NCBI GenBank assembly: GCA_029959085.1
Contig: JARWIR010000008.1
Location: forward strand, 7,936,001-8,000,000
Length of the DNA: 64,000 nucleotides
Direction of reading: 5' to 3'
DNA from: Nemophila menziesii
Lineage: Eukaryota > Streptophyta > Magnoliopsida > Boraginales > Hydrophyllaceae
The position numbers were made by a program, and so were the translations under genes. Under the pieces are notes generated by a model. The model had not been told where the DNA came from. It did not search any database and was given only the letters and a program-made list of their open reading frames with translations. Of this stretch, positions 51,976 to 63,929 are shown piece by piece (positions within the stretch are counted from its first letter, which is position 1; the number at the start of each line of letters is the position of its first letter).

Positions 51976-54350
51976 GCACGACCCTATGTCTCCCTAGTAT
52001 TATTCTTTTTCTTCTTTGTCCTTAGAATGTTTAGATTTCGTTTTATTAAGGAAAAGAAGCAAATTTAATGATTAGTCGCGACTTTTTTACTCTTCCTACT
52101 TCGATCATGATCTACAAGTTTAATGGTTTCTGAATCAGCACTGAAAACAGGCATCTTATCCTTCTTGATTCAAAGGAAGAAACCAAATAACCAATGAATA
52201 AAGAACGTACAATTAGTAAAAGCTTTTCCTATCAACAACTTCATTAATTAATAAAGATGATAATAATAATACTCAATAATATATAACAAACCTACAGTTA
52301 GTAAATAAAGTTTTTCCTTTCAACAACTTTATAATACTAATACTAATACTAATAATAATATAACGCAACCTACAACTGGTAAATAAATCTCTTTTTTTGT
52401 ACAAACTTCGTCATTATAATAATATTAATAATAATATGAAAAGTTTAGACTACAGAATATGGAAGTGTCTTCATTCATTAGGAGTTAAATCAATTTTTGG
52501 CTTTGCATGCATATGATTTTTTTTACCGTAAACGGACAAAAGCAGCGGCTGAATATTTCTTGGTATGTGGGCGAGCGAGACGGGAGACAACATGCTTATC
52601 CACGTCCACGTGATTACGACCATGTCAAAAAGAAAAAGGGCATTGGTTTGTTTTCTTCATCGCCTATAATATTTGAGTCCTTGTGGGTAGAAATTTCATT
52701 GAACTTCCTTGAAAAGAGGTTTATAATTCGATTTGTCCCTACTCGTTGGTCTGAATCAGGACCGTAAATGAATAGATTAATGTTAGATATCCTTCAGTAG
52801 TTATTCAAAAATCACTTATATTTTAGATTCTGATCCAATCATAGAAAAAAAAATAGTATGATTTGACCACTTAAAATCTACATTATACAATGAAAAATAT
52901 TATTTTTTAGATTATACCTAATATTACTCAAATGAATAAGCAACTCGATCTCGAACTCATTCAAAAATAAAAATAATTCAATATCAAGTTTTATAAAAAA
53001 ACTCATTAAAAAAGAGATAATTAAAATACAGCTGTCAGACAGCAATCTAACCGACAATTAAAATTCGTTTATGGGTGCTAAAGTCCGTCAAAAAGCGTTT
53101 TTTTGAGTCAATTGCCTTATACATCTTTGTTTCTTGAGTTAATTGCATACAAGCCCTTATATTTTACACGGTTGGTCCTTTTTTTTAATTGCACTGCTAG
53201 TCATTGTATTTTAATTGCACGGTTAGTCCCTTGTTTTCGAATAGAGTGCTGAATATCCCTTGTCTCGAATTGATTGTGGGATATGTATATTTCTGTTTAA
53301 TTGCACTCTTAGTCCCTTGTTTATAGCTTTGATTATCAAGAGGAGCAGCTATGAAGCTTTGGAGTTTCAATTCCTTAGCCACATGTATTAAAACTACTGC
53401 TAATACGGGTTATTTGAATTTACAATTGTAGTCTTTGAATAAGGGGTGTACTTTAAGTTTAAACTTGCAAAATTAAGTGGATAAATGTGATATTGAGTGT
53501 TGATTTGGGTAATCTTCCTAGTTTGAATCCAAATGGGAGTGATTTGGCGGTTTGTTATATATATTTGATGAAGGATAATGCAGAAAAACTAAGTGCCTAT
53601 AAAGTGCTCGTCGAATATCTAAGTCAAGTTGGAATGACAATTTGCTTAGTCCTAAATAACTTTGCAATTTGCTTAATCTGATTTTTGTTCATTTTTAATT
53701 TTGTAGCGGTTGGTCAATGAGTTGGACCTTCTCAAACCCTTTATAATTTACATTCGTTATTGCCAGCAGCTTTTTGTCAAGCTAATAATAGAAGTTCAAA
53801 TGTAAACATCAACTTGAAAAAAAACTTTTTCCTGGAATAGCCTTACTTACTTTGATATCTTTGTTTCTTTTGTCAAGCCTACTTTGGTATCACTATAATG
53901 GAACATACAGACAACAATGTTTGAGAATGAAATTAAAATATAACACATGCACACAATTATGATTAAAAGTGCAATTTTTCTTAAAATTTAAAGCTGCTTC
54001 ATTTTTTACCTGCAGGATAAAAAAAGAATGCAGTAAAAAAAGTGATAGATTCATTCTCTCACCTATTGTAATAAGTTATTCTACTGTTACTCCTTTTGCA
54101 TGATAGATTAAAAAAATGTATTTTCTATTTCTTTTCTTAAATGCATACTGTAGGAAGTTGACTGATCTTGTATTGATCTTTATGTCACTCACTTGGTTAA
54201 AGTTGGTTAAAGTTATTTAATGCAAGTGAATTTCAGCAGTTAAATTTTATTTGAAATTATCTTTTAACTATTATTTGTATATGAAGTTTCTTTTGGTAGG
54301 GGAAATATGACATTACCATAGATGATTTGAGAAAGAATACACATTAGGCA
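51976..54350. other. AT-rich stretch without recognised gene
   Basis: ATAATAATAATACTAATA microsatellites lie near 52260-52440. Phrases with 'aattgcac.gttagtcccttg' repeat between 53140 and 53330. An 86-codon frame at 52507-52764 has no recognisable motif. No gene is supported. Confidence 0.45.
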
Positions 54351-54829
54351 GTCCTAATTATTAGATGCGGTCCTAACGTTCAGGGCTAGGGATGGAATAA
54401 ACGACAAACACAAAATACAGTTATATAAAATAACGCTCACCTTAATCAAATTCGATCCTAAATAATAACACAATAATATCAAGGGTTATACATATTGCAA
54501 ACCCAAGTTTCGCACTTAGCACAGAAATTATACCTGAAAAGCTTTAAAAGTAACAAAAATCCAAAACAAGGCACGAAATGAGAATATATCAAATAATGGG
54601 AAAATTCCCTCAGCTAAGCACATTATGTGCCTAGAATGATGTTTCGTGACTAGATTATTCTATCACATAGATGAAGACATCAAGACCCCCCAAACGCAAA
54701 GTTGTGTCGTCCCAACATAATAAAAATAAAAACAATATGGAAAGTATCTAAAAATATATCAGCTAAAAATATATCAACTGAGGCATTATGAAAATAAGAA
54801 TGAATCATGTAATAATTTTTACAAAACTA

Positions 54830-54836
<7 letters not shown>

Positions 54837-54921
<85 letters not shown>
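54837..54921. repeat. (TA)n microsatellite
   Basis: About 85 bases of TA repeat. It leaves open frames encoding alternating Tyr and Ile, which are artefacts. Confidence 0.95.
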
Positions 54922-54924
<3 letters not shown>

Positions 54925-55711
54925 CACTTATCATACAAAAAATCAACATTATTTAAGTTCTAGACTAAATTAGCTTGGTAATGCACGAAGGATAGGTTTT
55001 TCTATTAGTTCGATATAGAGGCTAAAGATTGTTCAAGATACTAACATAATATCTAAAAAATTCATCTAACTACTCTTTATTGGTTCAATCGCTCCTAGAT
55101 CACATAGTTAAGAATCATAAGGTCTTTAAGGTTGTAGTGTTGGCTTAGGGACAGTTTGATCGTATATTTGGATAATGTAGAGTGAGATTTTTGCTCACTC
55201 CTCACTAGACATCAACAAATTTCTCTAGAGATTGAGTTACTCTCATATATTTTCTCACTCAACCCAACTTTTATGCACTAATTAGCATTCCCAATAACCC
55301 AAGTATAATATCAAGACGATCACATAAACAATACCACTTTGTTGGTCCTTTATAATTTAATTTTTCAATTCTTTCTTTTGTAAGTTAGCTATGACTCTCT
55401 TTGTTATGTGATATATCATGCTACTTCTTTTCAACATGTTTATTTTCTTTTCAAATCTTTTTCTTTTACCCCGGCAAAGAGTTACAATAATAACAGTGAA
55501 TCATCATCAAAATCACAAATAGATAAGCTCAAAAACCCACCCAATGATGTTTCCCATAATTTAAACCTACCACCCCAAACTCAAGCTCTAAAGACGAGTG
55601 TTTTAGCATCGCTATTTGAGTGTGGGTCATACGGAAAGTGTACTACAGTCAAAGGAGTATGGCTTGTAACATGACTCATAAAAAGGGTTTAGAAAGGCTA
55701 GAAGGGGTTGA

Positions 55712-55715
<4 letters not shown>

Positions 55716-55806
<91 letters not shown>
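55716..55806. repeat. (TA)n microsatellite
   Basis: About 90 bases of TA repeat inside the antisense LTR-element fragment. Frames through it on both strands encode only Tyr-Ile runs. Confidence 0.95.
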
Positions 55807-55808
<2 letters not shown>

Positions 55809-56264
55809 ATTAATATGGATATCAAGCTAAAAGGAAAGAAGGGGCTTATCAAAGAACCGCCTTGATTAGTTTCTAGACTATGCAATTTTGTTTCTTTCTC
55901 ACCTCTATAACGTTCAATTAATGGGTTATCAACTAGCTCACTCCACTCAAGGCTCCTTAAGAAAAACTTACTTCTACGGCATTGTTTACTAATCCATTCT
56001 TTACTATTAAGGTGTGCTTTCATGTTTAGTATTCAACGCATACAATACACCTAGTTCATAAACAAATTACCTACTATCATTAACTCACTAAAGTTTATGA
56101 TTTCAAGCCATTAAATACAAAATACATCTAATTCCAGCTACAAAAATTTCGGTTTCTACCTAAAAAGAAATAAACCACATAAAATGGAGATGAGGGACAA
56201 CGAATCCCCATGACTCGAAAAAAACTCGATAAAAAATTTAAAAAACAAAAATTTCACATATATT

Positions 56265-57850
56265 TGATGTTTCCCTATTTGTGATATATTAATCTAGGTT
56301 GGACACATCATTTTAGGTGTATTTGATTGATTAATTATGTATTTTTACCCATATTTAGATATTATTTTATTTCTTGTCTTGATTTGATGATTTATTACTT
56401 TTAGAGCATATTTGGTTTAATTTGTGTGTTAATGTGAAGCTCTTAAGGTTTATGGAATATAATTAGATACCAAATCAATTTTAAAGAGTTAAGGAAAGAA
56501 GATATGAAAGGAATCAAGAGATAAAAGGAAGTAGAGTTGAATTAGGAAAAGAAAAAATGCAAAATAAATATGAATTTCTGTAGCTACATCCACTAAAGTG
56601 CAGATAACTCCAAATCGGCTACAATTTTGGAGGGTCCATTAAAAAGTTAGATATATTTTCGGTTGCGTTTCTTGTGATATCTCGTGGGGAAAATGTAGCC
56701 CAGTAATGAAGGAGATATGGTCAAAACAAGACAACAGTAATTATCCTTATCTTTATTACAAATTTGAGTTGGACTTGGACTCTAATTACTTACCTTCTAC
56801 TCCAAAATTTCGACATAGGGTTATAAAACACCTATAAATGCACCATCTTATCATTATAAACAGGTCCTTGCTCATTTTTTAACATTGGATTAGTCCTTGC
56901 TCAGCCTTTAATTATTATTACTCTTAGAAGTCATCCATAGAAGCAAGAAGACCTGTAGAGAGGAAGACAAGAAGTTGGAAAGTCACAAACTCCTCTTCTA
57001 TATCTTCTCCCTCTATCATTAGGGTAATTTGTATTAGATTCTTTATCTTATCTTTGTTTCTAATTACTTTTATCCGTAGTTAATTTTTATGTCTTTAGAT
57101 ATGAACAAATTTTTCCATAGCTTGAGTTTGCATATGTATAATTTTTTATTTCTAATTCTCATTTGTTTTCACATTATTTGGGAAAACCCATTTTAAATAG
57201 ATTCTAGCTACTTAACCTATATAATTGTTTTATGTGCTTTGATGTATTGATTGTAGTTCTTGTGGTTGCAAACGTGTAGACTACCCCTCTAACAGCAGTT
57301 GGATGGTCACCCGGAAGGGGTGTCTAATTGTTGAAACACCACATAAGCGTCTAATGTGCGGTAGTGATCCTGGGGGGCTTGCCTAACTAGATAGTCATTA
57401 TGGTTTGAGATTTAACCACCGATCATTGCGCAGGGTCCCCTTACCCAAGTTCCATGGTAATTGTTAGGTCGTCACCTAAGTTCACCCGGAAGAGGGTTAG
57501 GAGTAATATAGAATCTTGACTATTTATGTAAGAGTTTTAATCACCCTTATAGCTAGAATTATAATTACAGTGATAAGTGAATACTAGAAACCCTAAACTA
57601 TATTTCTCATCTCCATTCTTTATTATATTATTTATTTACATTATTATCTTATAAATCTGAAACTCAAATAAATATTATTTCTTTTATTTGTCTTTTATTT
57701 AACAAGTAAATTTTCCTACACTTCTCTATATACACAAGTAGATCTAACGGATTACATCACTGCGGACGAACTTTAGTTACTAACTAAACTTGCAAACGAT
57801 TTGTAATACTTGTAGTGAGTTTCTCATGGTAGTCAAGGGTGTGTTCTTAT
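56265..57850 (+). repeat. LTR 1 of the non-autonomous element
   Basis: It begins TGATGTTTCC with hairpin partner GGACACATCA (56301-56310), a TATAAAT box at 56833-56839 and the GCAAGAAGACCTGTAGAGAGG block near 56945. The end is missing: after TCAAGGGTGTG (about 57835) the usual TATCACACC...ACCA terminus and primer-binding site are absent, and sequence resumes in the leader (CTCTTTTCAGGTTTCCTAGG). The right boundary is therefore approximate. Confidence 0.7.
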
Positions 57851-57965
57851 TATCTTTATTTATCTTTATGTGTCCTTAGTTTATTTGTGTTTATTTAGTG
57901 TAGATGTTTTGTTTTTTCAAATTTACGCGTCTTTCCTTTTAGTCTCTTTTCAGGTTTCCTAGGTA

Positions 57966-58055
57966 TGGAGAACTATTACGCAACAAGCAATACAAATATT
58001 TATCGGGACCGAAGTCAAAATTTCTATCAAGAAGGTTCAAGCTATCAAGTTTGAG
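57966..58055 (+). pseudogene. Gag N-terminal remnant
   Basis: A 29-codon frame starts MENYYATSNTNIYRDRSQNF directly after the TTTCAGGTTTCCTAGG leader, the same position where gag begins in the 61838 element. It stops early and no gag core follows. It probably marks the former gag start. Confidence 0.4.
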
Positions 58056-58383
58056 CTCCACCACAACACAAGCATAATTCACAAGAAGACTCCAACAATA
58101 AGGTCTCACAAAACCTGGAAAATTTCATGAGATAATCGAGGTAACACGTTGAACTTTAAAAGATGTTAAACAAAAGTGCTTTATGGGAGACATCCCATAG
58201 TATTTTATGTTATTAGGTTTTTGCTTTTTGTTTAGATTAGTTAGTTTATGTGTTTTTAAGTGCATATTGCAGTAATAAGGAAGGTTTGAGTGTTTTTGAT
58301 GTGTAGGTATGCAAAGGTTCGAGTTTAGGGTGAAAAATTGGAATTTTTTTGGAGTTAAAAATGGCTGGATAGAAGCATTTTGT

Positions 58384-58625
58384 GGTACACCGCAGGTATT
58401 CGCGGTGCACTACACCTATCAGCGGTGGAAATATACAAAAACTTTGAACTGGCATAAATTTGCACTCGGGTATCGGAATTCACTTTTTCTCGAGTCTAAA
58501 TCGCATATTTTTTTGAGATCTATCAAATGGACTAGAGAACACCTGGTTTGGAGATAAAATAAAAAATTGAAATCCAGCAGCGTCATGTGGTACACCGCAC
58601 CCTTCATGCGGTGCACCGTACGAGC
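58384..58625. repeat. GTGGTACACCGC palindrome cluster in the non-autonomous element
   Basis: GTGGTACACCGCAGG (about 58382), GCGGTGCACTACACC (about 58400), AGCGGTGG, then GTGGTACACCGCACCC (about 58588) and GCGGTGCACCGTACG (about 58607). These are arranged as pairs facing each other about 20 bp apart. They occupy the same place in the element as the cluster at 23866-24275 in the Athila-like copy. Confidence 0.8.
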
Positions 58626-58629
58626 CGCC

Positions 58630-60715
58630 ATTAAAGAAGAAGAAAAGGATTACCTCATTAGAGTTAGAGAAAAGCAAGTTGTTGGGAGAATGCAAGAAAG
58701 AAACTGGAGAAGGTAAGAACAAGAGATTTTCTAGAGTTGTATGATTGATTGGGATGGAGCATAAGAGGAGGTACGAGAATGCAAATTTGGTAATACATGA
58801 AGTTTACATACAAGATTAGAACTGCACACTATTTTTGGGTATTGATCATACGAGGCAATAGCCTCAAAGAATATGTTTTCTTTCTGCCTTACCATTTCTA
58901 TAATTGCAATATATGTGTTAGTTTTTAATTTTTTATCGAGTCTTTATCGAGTCGTGGGGACATGGCTTATTTTTTGAGTTGGAGGTGTGGGAATTCATTG
59001 TCTCTCATCTCCATTTTTATGTGTTTTACTGTTTTTAGGAATAAATTAAATTTTTTGATAGAAGGGATTAGATGTAGAGTGTGTTTAATAGCTTAAAAGC
59101 ATAAACTTAGTGAGTTAATGATAGAAAGTAATAGGTTTATGAGCTGATTATTTTATATGCTTTGAGTATGAACAAGAAACACACATTGATAGTAAAGAAA
59201 ATATTAATGTGCAATGCGGTAGAAGTGTGTTTGATCTTAGGGCGCCTTGAGGGGTGTGTAGAACGTGAGATCCGAGCTAGTTGATAAACCCATCTAATGA
59301 ACGTGCTAAAGGTGAGAAAGTAAAGTAACTGTATAGTTTTGATAGTGATTAAGGTGGTTCTTTGATAAGCCTCTTGTTTCCTTTTAGCTTGCTATGCATT
59401 TATTATAGGGTTGATGCGCAATAAACCCTTTTAGCCTTGTCTACTATCCCGTAAAAGGCACTATCTTTTTTAAAGAACAGTGAGTTATGGGAAGTTACCC
59501 AAAAAGCAAATTTTGAGTTTTGGGAAGCTTCCCATAGTTCAAAATTTAAGTTCTAAGAAGCTTCCCATAACTCAAACTGCTCTTTTTATGGGAAAAAAAG
59601 GAAAAAATAAAATGTGTGGTGCCTTTTATGGGCAAAAAATGATGGTTGTGGTGAGAGGATATTAATTCTAACTTGTGGGGTTTCTTGGACATTAATCCTC
59701 TATATTATATTTATATCATTCTCAGCCCCTTCTAGCCTTTCTAAAGTCTTTATATTAGCCATATTATGAGCCATGTCCCTTTAGATTTTTGGACTTTTCC
59801 ATATGACTCGCACTCGAATTGCGATGCATAGACAGTCGTTTTAGAGCTTGAGTTTGGGATGGTGAGTCCACCATTATGGTAATTAATATTGGGTTCCGAT
59901 TATGAGCTTATGTATATGTGCTCTATATTTTATTGATGATTCACTGTTTTATTATTGTGACCCTTTGTCAGGGTAAAAGTAAATGAGAATTGAAAATAAA
60001 AGAAAAAATATGTGAAAAAAGTAGCATGATATCTCACATCAAAAAGAGAGTCATAACTATATACAAAAGAGACAAAATTGATATGAAAGATTGAAAATAT
60101 TTGGACCGGCAAACTGGAATTTTTATGTGATCATCTTTATGCTTTAGTATTGGGTTATTGGGTATGCTGATTAGTGCATCAAATCATTGGGTTGAGTGAG
60201 AACATCTTTATGAGAGTAACTCAAGCTCTAGGGAGATTCATTGATGACTAGTGAGGAGAGAGCCAAAATCTCACTCTAAATTATCCAAATATATGTATCC
60301 TACCATCCCTAAGCCAACATTACAACCTTAACGACCTTATGATTCATTTCTATGTGATCTAGAAATAATTGAACGATTCGAGAGTAGTTAGATGGATCTT
60401 TTTGATACTAGTAAAGCTCGATGAACAATCTATAGCCTCTGTAGTAAGCTAAGTGAATAACCTCTCCATCGTGCATTGTAAAGCTAATCCGATCTTGAAT
60501 TTGAATCGTGTTTATCGTTTATAAGACAAGTGTGCAGGTAATCTAGTTTGTAGATATTATTACATGAATTTTTATAAGTAGTTGCTTTAAGTTCATTATC
60601 TATGTTCTGCTGTCTTCTTCCCATTGTGCTTAATTGACTTAGGTATGTATTTAGAGACTTCCCTTTGTTCTTATCTTTATTATATCGGGATGATACAACT
60701 TTGTGTTGGGGGTTT
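58630..60715 (+). other. 3' module of the non-autonomous element
   Basis: No protein is evident. Most of it (58920-60715) matches 25150-26533 in the same order and, antisense, 54683-55960. TGGGAAGTTACCC/GGGAAGCTTCCC short inverted repeats lie at 59488-59570. The final purine tract GTTGGGGGTTT sits directly before LTR 2. Confidence 0.6.
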
Positions 60716-61837
60716 TGATGTCTCCCTATTTGAGATATATTAATCTAGGTTGGAGACATATTTTAGGTGTATTTGATTAATTAATTGTGGACTTTTACCC
60801 ATATTTAGATATCTTCTTATTCTTGTCTTGATTTGACAATTTATTACTTTTAGAGCATATTTGGTGTATTTTGTGTGTTAATGTGAAGCTCTTATGGTTA
60901 TAGAATATAATTAGATGCCAAATCAATTATAAAGAGTTAAGGAAAGATGATATGGAAGGAATAAAGAGATAAAAGGAAGTAGAGTTGAATTAGGAAAAGA
61001 AAAGCTGCCAAATAAATCTGAATTTCTGCAGCTACATGCACTAAAGTGCAGATCCAAATCGGAAGCGATTTTGGAGGGTCTATCAAGTAGTTAAATAGAT
61101 CTTTCTGCTGCGATTCTTTTGATATCTCGTGGGCGAAATTTTGCCTAGTAACGAAGGATATATGGTCATAACAAGACAGTAGTAGTTATCCTTATCTTTA
61201 TTACGAATTTGAGTTGGACCTAGACTCTAATTACTTCCCTTCTACTCCAAGATTTCGATCTAGTGTTCGAAAACACATATAAATACACCTTGTTATCATT
61301 GTAAACAGGTCCTTGCTCAGTTCTTAACCTTGGCTTAGTCCTTGCTCAACCTTTAATTATTATTACTCTTAGAAATCATCCATAGAAGCAAGAAGACCTG
61401 TAGAGAGGAAGACAAAAAGTTGGAAAGTCACAAAATCCTCTTCTCTATCATCTCCCTCTATCATTAGGGTAATTTGTATTAGATTCTTTAGCCTATCTTT
61501 GTTTCTAATTACTTTTATCCATAGTTTATTTCTATGTCTTTAGATATGGACTAATTTTTCCATAGCTTGGGTTTGCATATGTATAATCTGTGATTTCTAA
61601 TTCTCATTTGTTTTCACGTTATTTGGGAAAACCCTTTTTAAATCGATTCTAGCTACTTAACCTATATAATTTTTATGTGCTTTGATGTATTGACTATAGT
61701 TCTTGCGGTTGCAAACATATAGACTACCCCATTAATAGCAGTTGAATGGTCACCCATAAGGGGTGTCTAATTGTTGAAACACCACATAAGCTTCTAGTGT
61801 GCGGTAGTGATCCTGACAGGCTTGCCTAACTAGATAG
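60716..61837 (+). repeat. LTR 2, cut by a nested LTR element
   Basis: It matches LTR 1 from TGATGTCTCC to CTAACTAGATAG, where LTR 1 continues with TCATTATGG but LTR 2 meets TGATGTCTCCCG of a new LTR. It has a TATAAATA box at 61278-61285. The remainder of LTR 2 should lie beyond the window's right edge, after the nested element. Confidence 0.8.
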
Positions 61838-63411
61838 TGATGTCTCCCGTTTTGATCTACATATTAGCCCTTAGAAGACATCATTTTAGGTTAATATTTG
61901 ACTTATATGATAGACTTTTAGGCTTATTTCGTTATATTTCATTTTTTCCCCTTGGATTTACGATATTTTATTTTTAGAGCTTTTGTACGTTAATTTTTTT
62001 TGTTTTTAGTGCAAAGTTCTTAGGTCCATGGATGCTATGGAGCACCAAGACAAGGAGGAGAATCAAGAATTAAAGTCTTAGATCGAGCAAAAAATCAAAG
62101 GAGATAAAAGATATCCCGAAGAGTTGACTAGAAAAGCTGCAAATCTGGAAGGCTGTTACGTATTGCTGTTTTCGAGTCACTTAGACACTGATTCAGCCTT
62201 TGAGTCGTGAAATAAGGAAGTTTCTGAGTTAGGGAGATTTTACAACTTGAATTAGTCGATTTGGAGTTGATATGTGAAAGTTAAATCCGTTTTACCAAGG
62301 CCTGCACACCAGTCACGGGAATTAAAAAGATGGATTTGGGCTTTTTATTATTTTAATTATATTTATTAAGTAAAAAGCCCATTCCTTCTTTTTATTATAA
62401 ATAGACCATTAGACCTTCTTTTTACACACCACTTATCAGATTATTTTCATACGCTTCAAGAAAGAGACAAGAGTAGAAGGAGAAACTAGAGCTGGAAGAA
62501 TTCCTTTCTTCCAACTACAGTCAACCCTACACCCCAATTAGGTTCTTTCATTTATTTCAGTAATTTAGGAACATGTATTTAATTTATTTTAGTTTATTTT
62601 AGTTTTTAATTTGAACTAGAACTAATTTCATTCTGTACTTGAGAATTGCTATATATGTTGAACCCAATTCTATTTAATTTCTGTTTTCTGAATTTGGGAT
62701 TGATTTATATAAATTAAATTAGGTATTTTGTGCTGGCTATTATCTTATTTTCAAATACTAATTTTGAAGTCATGAATCAAACTTAGGGCTTATTAATTAG
62801 GCTATTCACTTAAGTGGCAAAGTGATCACCTTGACAGGGGGTTTAATTACAGACCTAGATAATAAACGCGTAGTATTTGCCAATGATCCTGACGGGCTTG
62901 ACTAACCATGCAGCCAATGAGGTAAGAGATTAAAACTGTTCAAAAGTAGATATAATCGCAGTGACGGGGTTTATAGTACCGTATGATAGCTCATAAGTCC
63001 ACCCCGACGGGGGTTAGGAGAGATTAGAGACCCAACTAGCACAATAATACCAGTTTAGCCCTTAAACAGAAATATTAATTAGATAGGATAGGTGAAACTC
63101 TTGCGAGACTCAAGTACTCCTTCTCATATTTGCGTCCACGTTTATTTATATATTTAATTTTCTTTTTAGTTAATTAATTTAGTACTTTATTTTCTTGCGT
63201 CTTAGCTTTAAACAAAACCAAAACAAAAATCTAACTATTTACTTTCCATTTAAACAATTATTCCTACTATTTGATTAATACTAGAGTTATAACTATCCGT
63301 CCCTACGAACGAAACCCGATTTATCGGAGTATTACTTGGACATCCGTGCAATTGCGGTAGAGTGATTCCTCTATTTTAACGCTTTATTTTATAACACCCC
63401 TTAACCCACCA
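61838..63411 (+). repeat. 5' LTR of the nested element
   Basis: 1,574 bp. It begins TGATGTCTCC with hairpin partner GAAGACATCA (61874-61883) and ends ACCCACCA. A TATAAATAG box is at 62396-62404. 'Gacgggcttgactaacc' near 62892 corresponds to the conserved leader block of the sister LTRs. Overall sequence is diverged from LTR 1 and 2, so it is a different subfamily. Confidence 0.75.
62396..62404 (+). promoter_or_regulatory. LTR TATA box (TATAAATAG)
   Basis: It is placed about 560 bp into the LTR, as in the sister copies. RNA would start about 30 bp downstream. Confidence 0.6.
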
Positions 63412-63417
63412 AGTTTT

Positions 63418-63435
63418 TGGCGCCGCTGCCGGGGA
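63418..63435 (+). promoter_or_regulatory. Primer-binding site TGGCGCCGCTGCCGGGGA
   Basis: Six bases after the LTR end. It differs at one position from TGGCGCCGTTGCCGGGGA, the site complementary to the 3' end of aspartate tRNA used by Athila/Tat elements. Confidence 0.85.
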
Positions 63436-63546
63436 CGGTAGCGTGTGACCCCGGTGTTAATCCTTTAGTAGTTTAATTGTTATTTTTATTTTTCAGTTTT
63501 ATGCTTTCGTTTGTTCTTCCTTTCTCAGGTTTACAGGTTTGGTGTA

Positions 63547-63929
63547 TGCTCGAAAATCCTGAGATACTAGCCAAGCAAGCAAGCAAAAGAAAGAAAGAAG
63601 AAAAGGAAGAGAGAGATTAGCCAGAGAAGCAGAAATAGCTAATGAGAATGAACTTAATCCTAGGGTGGTATGATGAAGATCCTCCTCCAACTGGAAGACA
63701 AGCTCAGCCTCCAGTTATTGACGATCTATGGTTCATACTAGGTCCCGAACAAGCTCCATATCATGCTCCTGCTCTTGGTATTGGTCCTTCAGATATTAAT
63801 GTTGCACGGTACATACCCGATCCTGGTATGTTATCTCAATTCCAAACTTTCGAAACTTTTGTGGAGTACCTAGAGAAGAACCGATTCAAGCACTATAGAA
63901 ATTTAGGCAAATATATGATTCATATATAA
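63547..63929 (+). pseudogene. Start of Athila-like gag, frameshifted
   Basis: From ATG at 63547 the frame reads LENPEILAKQASKRKKEEKE and then needs a shift to continue ERLAREAEIANENELNPRVV, a charged N-terminus usual for this clade. A second shift leads into YDEDPPPTGRQAQPP and ALGIGPSDINVARYIPDPGM, to a stop at 63927. A separate ATG at 63642 opens the last segment, but upstream homology argues the true start is 63547. Gag would form the particle. Here at least two frameshifts break it, and the remainder is truncated. Confidence 0.55.

Larger units (their letters stand above)
54410..56264 (-). mobile_element. Antisense fragment of the Athila-like non-autonomous family
   Basis: On minus the fragment reads the conserved 3' module, then the purine tract GGGGGGTCT (54683-54691), then an LTR beginning TGATGTCTTC at 54682 and fading near 54410. 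Matching phrases with the plus-strand copy include 'gagagagccaaaatctcact' counterparts near 55185-55260, AGAAAGGCTAGAAGGGG (about 55690) and the GTAGAAG..CTTGAG block near 55940-55980. Two long TA arrays have expanded inside. It abuts the plus-strand LTR at 56265. Confidence 0.7.
56265..61837 (+). mobile_element. Non-autonomous Athila-like LTR element (second LTR truncated)
   Basis: LTR 1 (56265 to about 57850) and LTR 2 (60716-61837) are direct repeats, similar along the whole of LTR 2. LTR 2 breaks at 61837, where another element starts. The 2.9-kb interior has no pol: only a short gag-like start at 57966, the palindromic motif cluster (58384-58625) and the 3' module shared with the Athila-like element (58920-60715). 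It ends with a purine tract (GTTGGGGGTTT) next to LTR 2. It resembles a large retrotransposon derivative that depends on enzymes from elsewhere. Confidence 0.8.

Noticed and set aside
52507..52767. 86-codon frame as a gene
   Set aside because: No recognisable motif or neighbouring gene structure.
54788..54973. Open frame through a TA array (alternating Ile and Tyr)
   Set aside because: The frame exists only because TA repeats lack in-frame stops. No coding signal is present.
55620..56023. Overlapping open frames on both strands through the second TA array
   Set aside because: Same reason: repeat-driven frames, inside an antisense LTR-element fragment.
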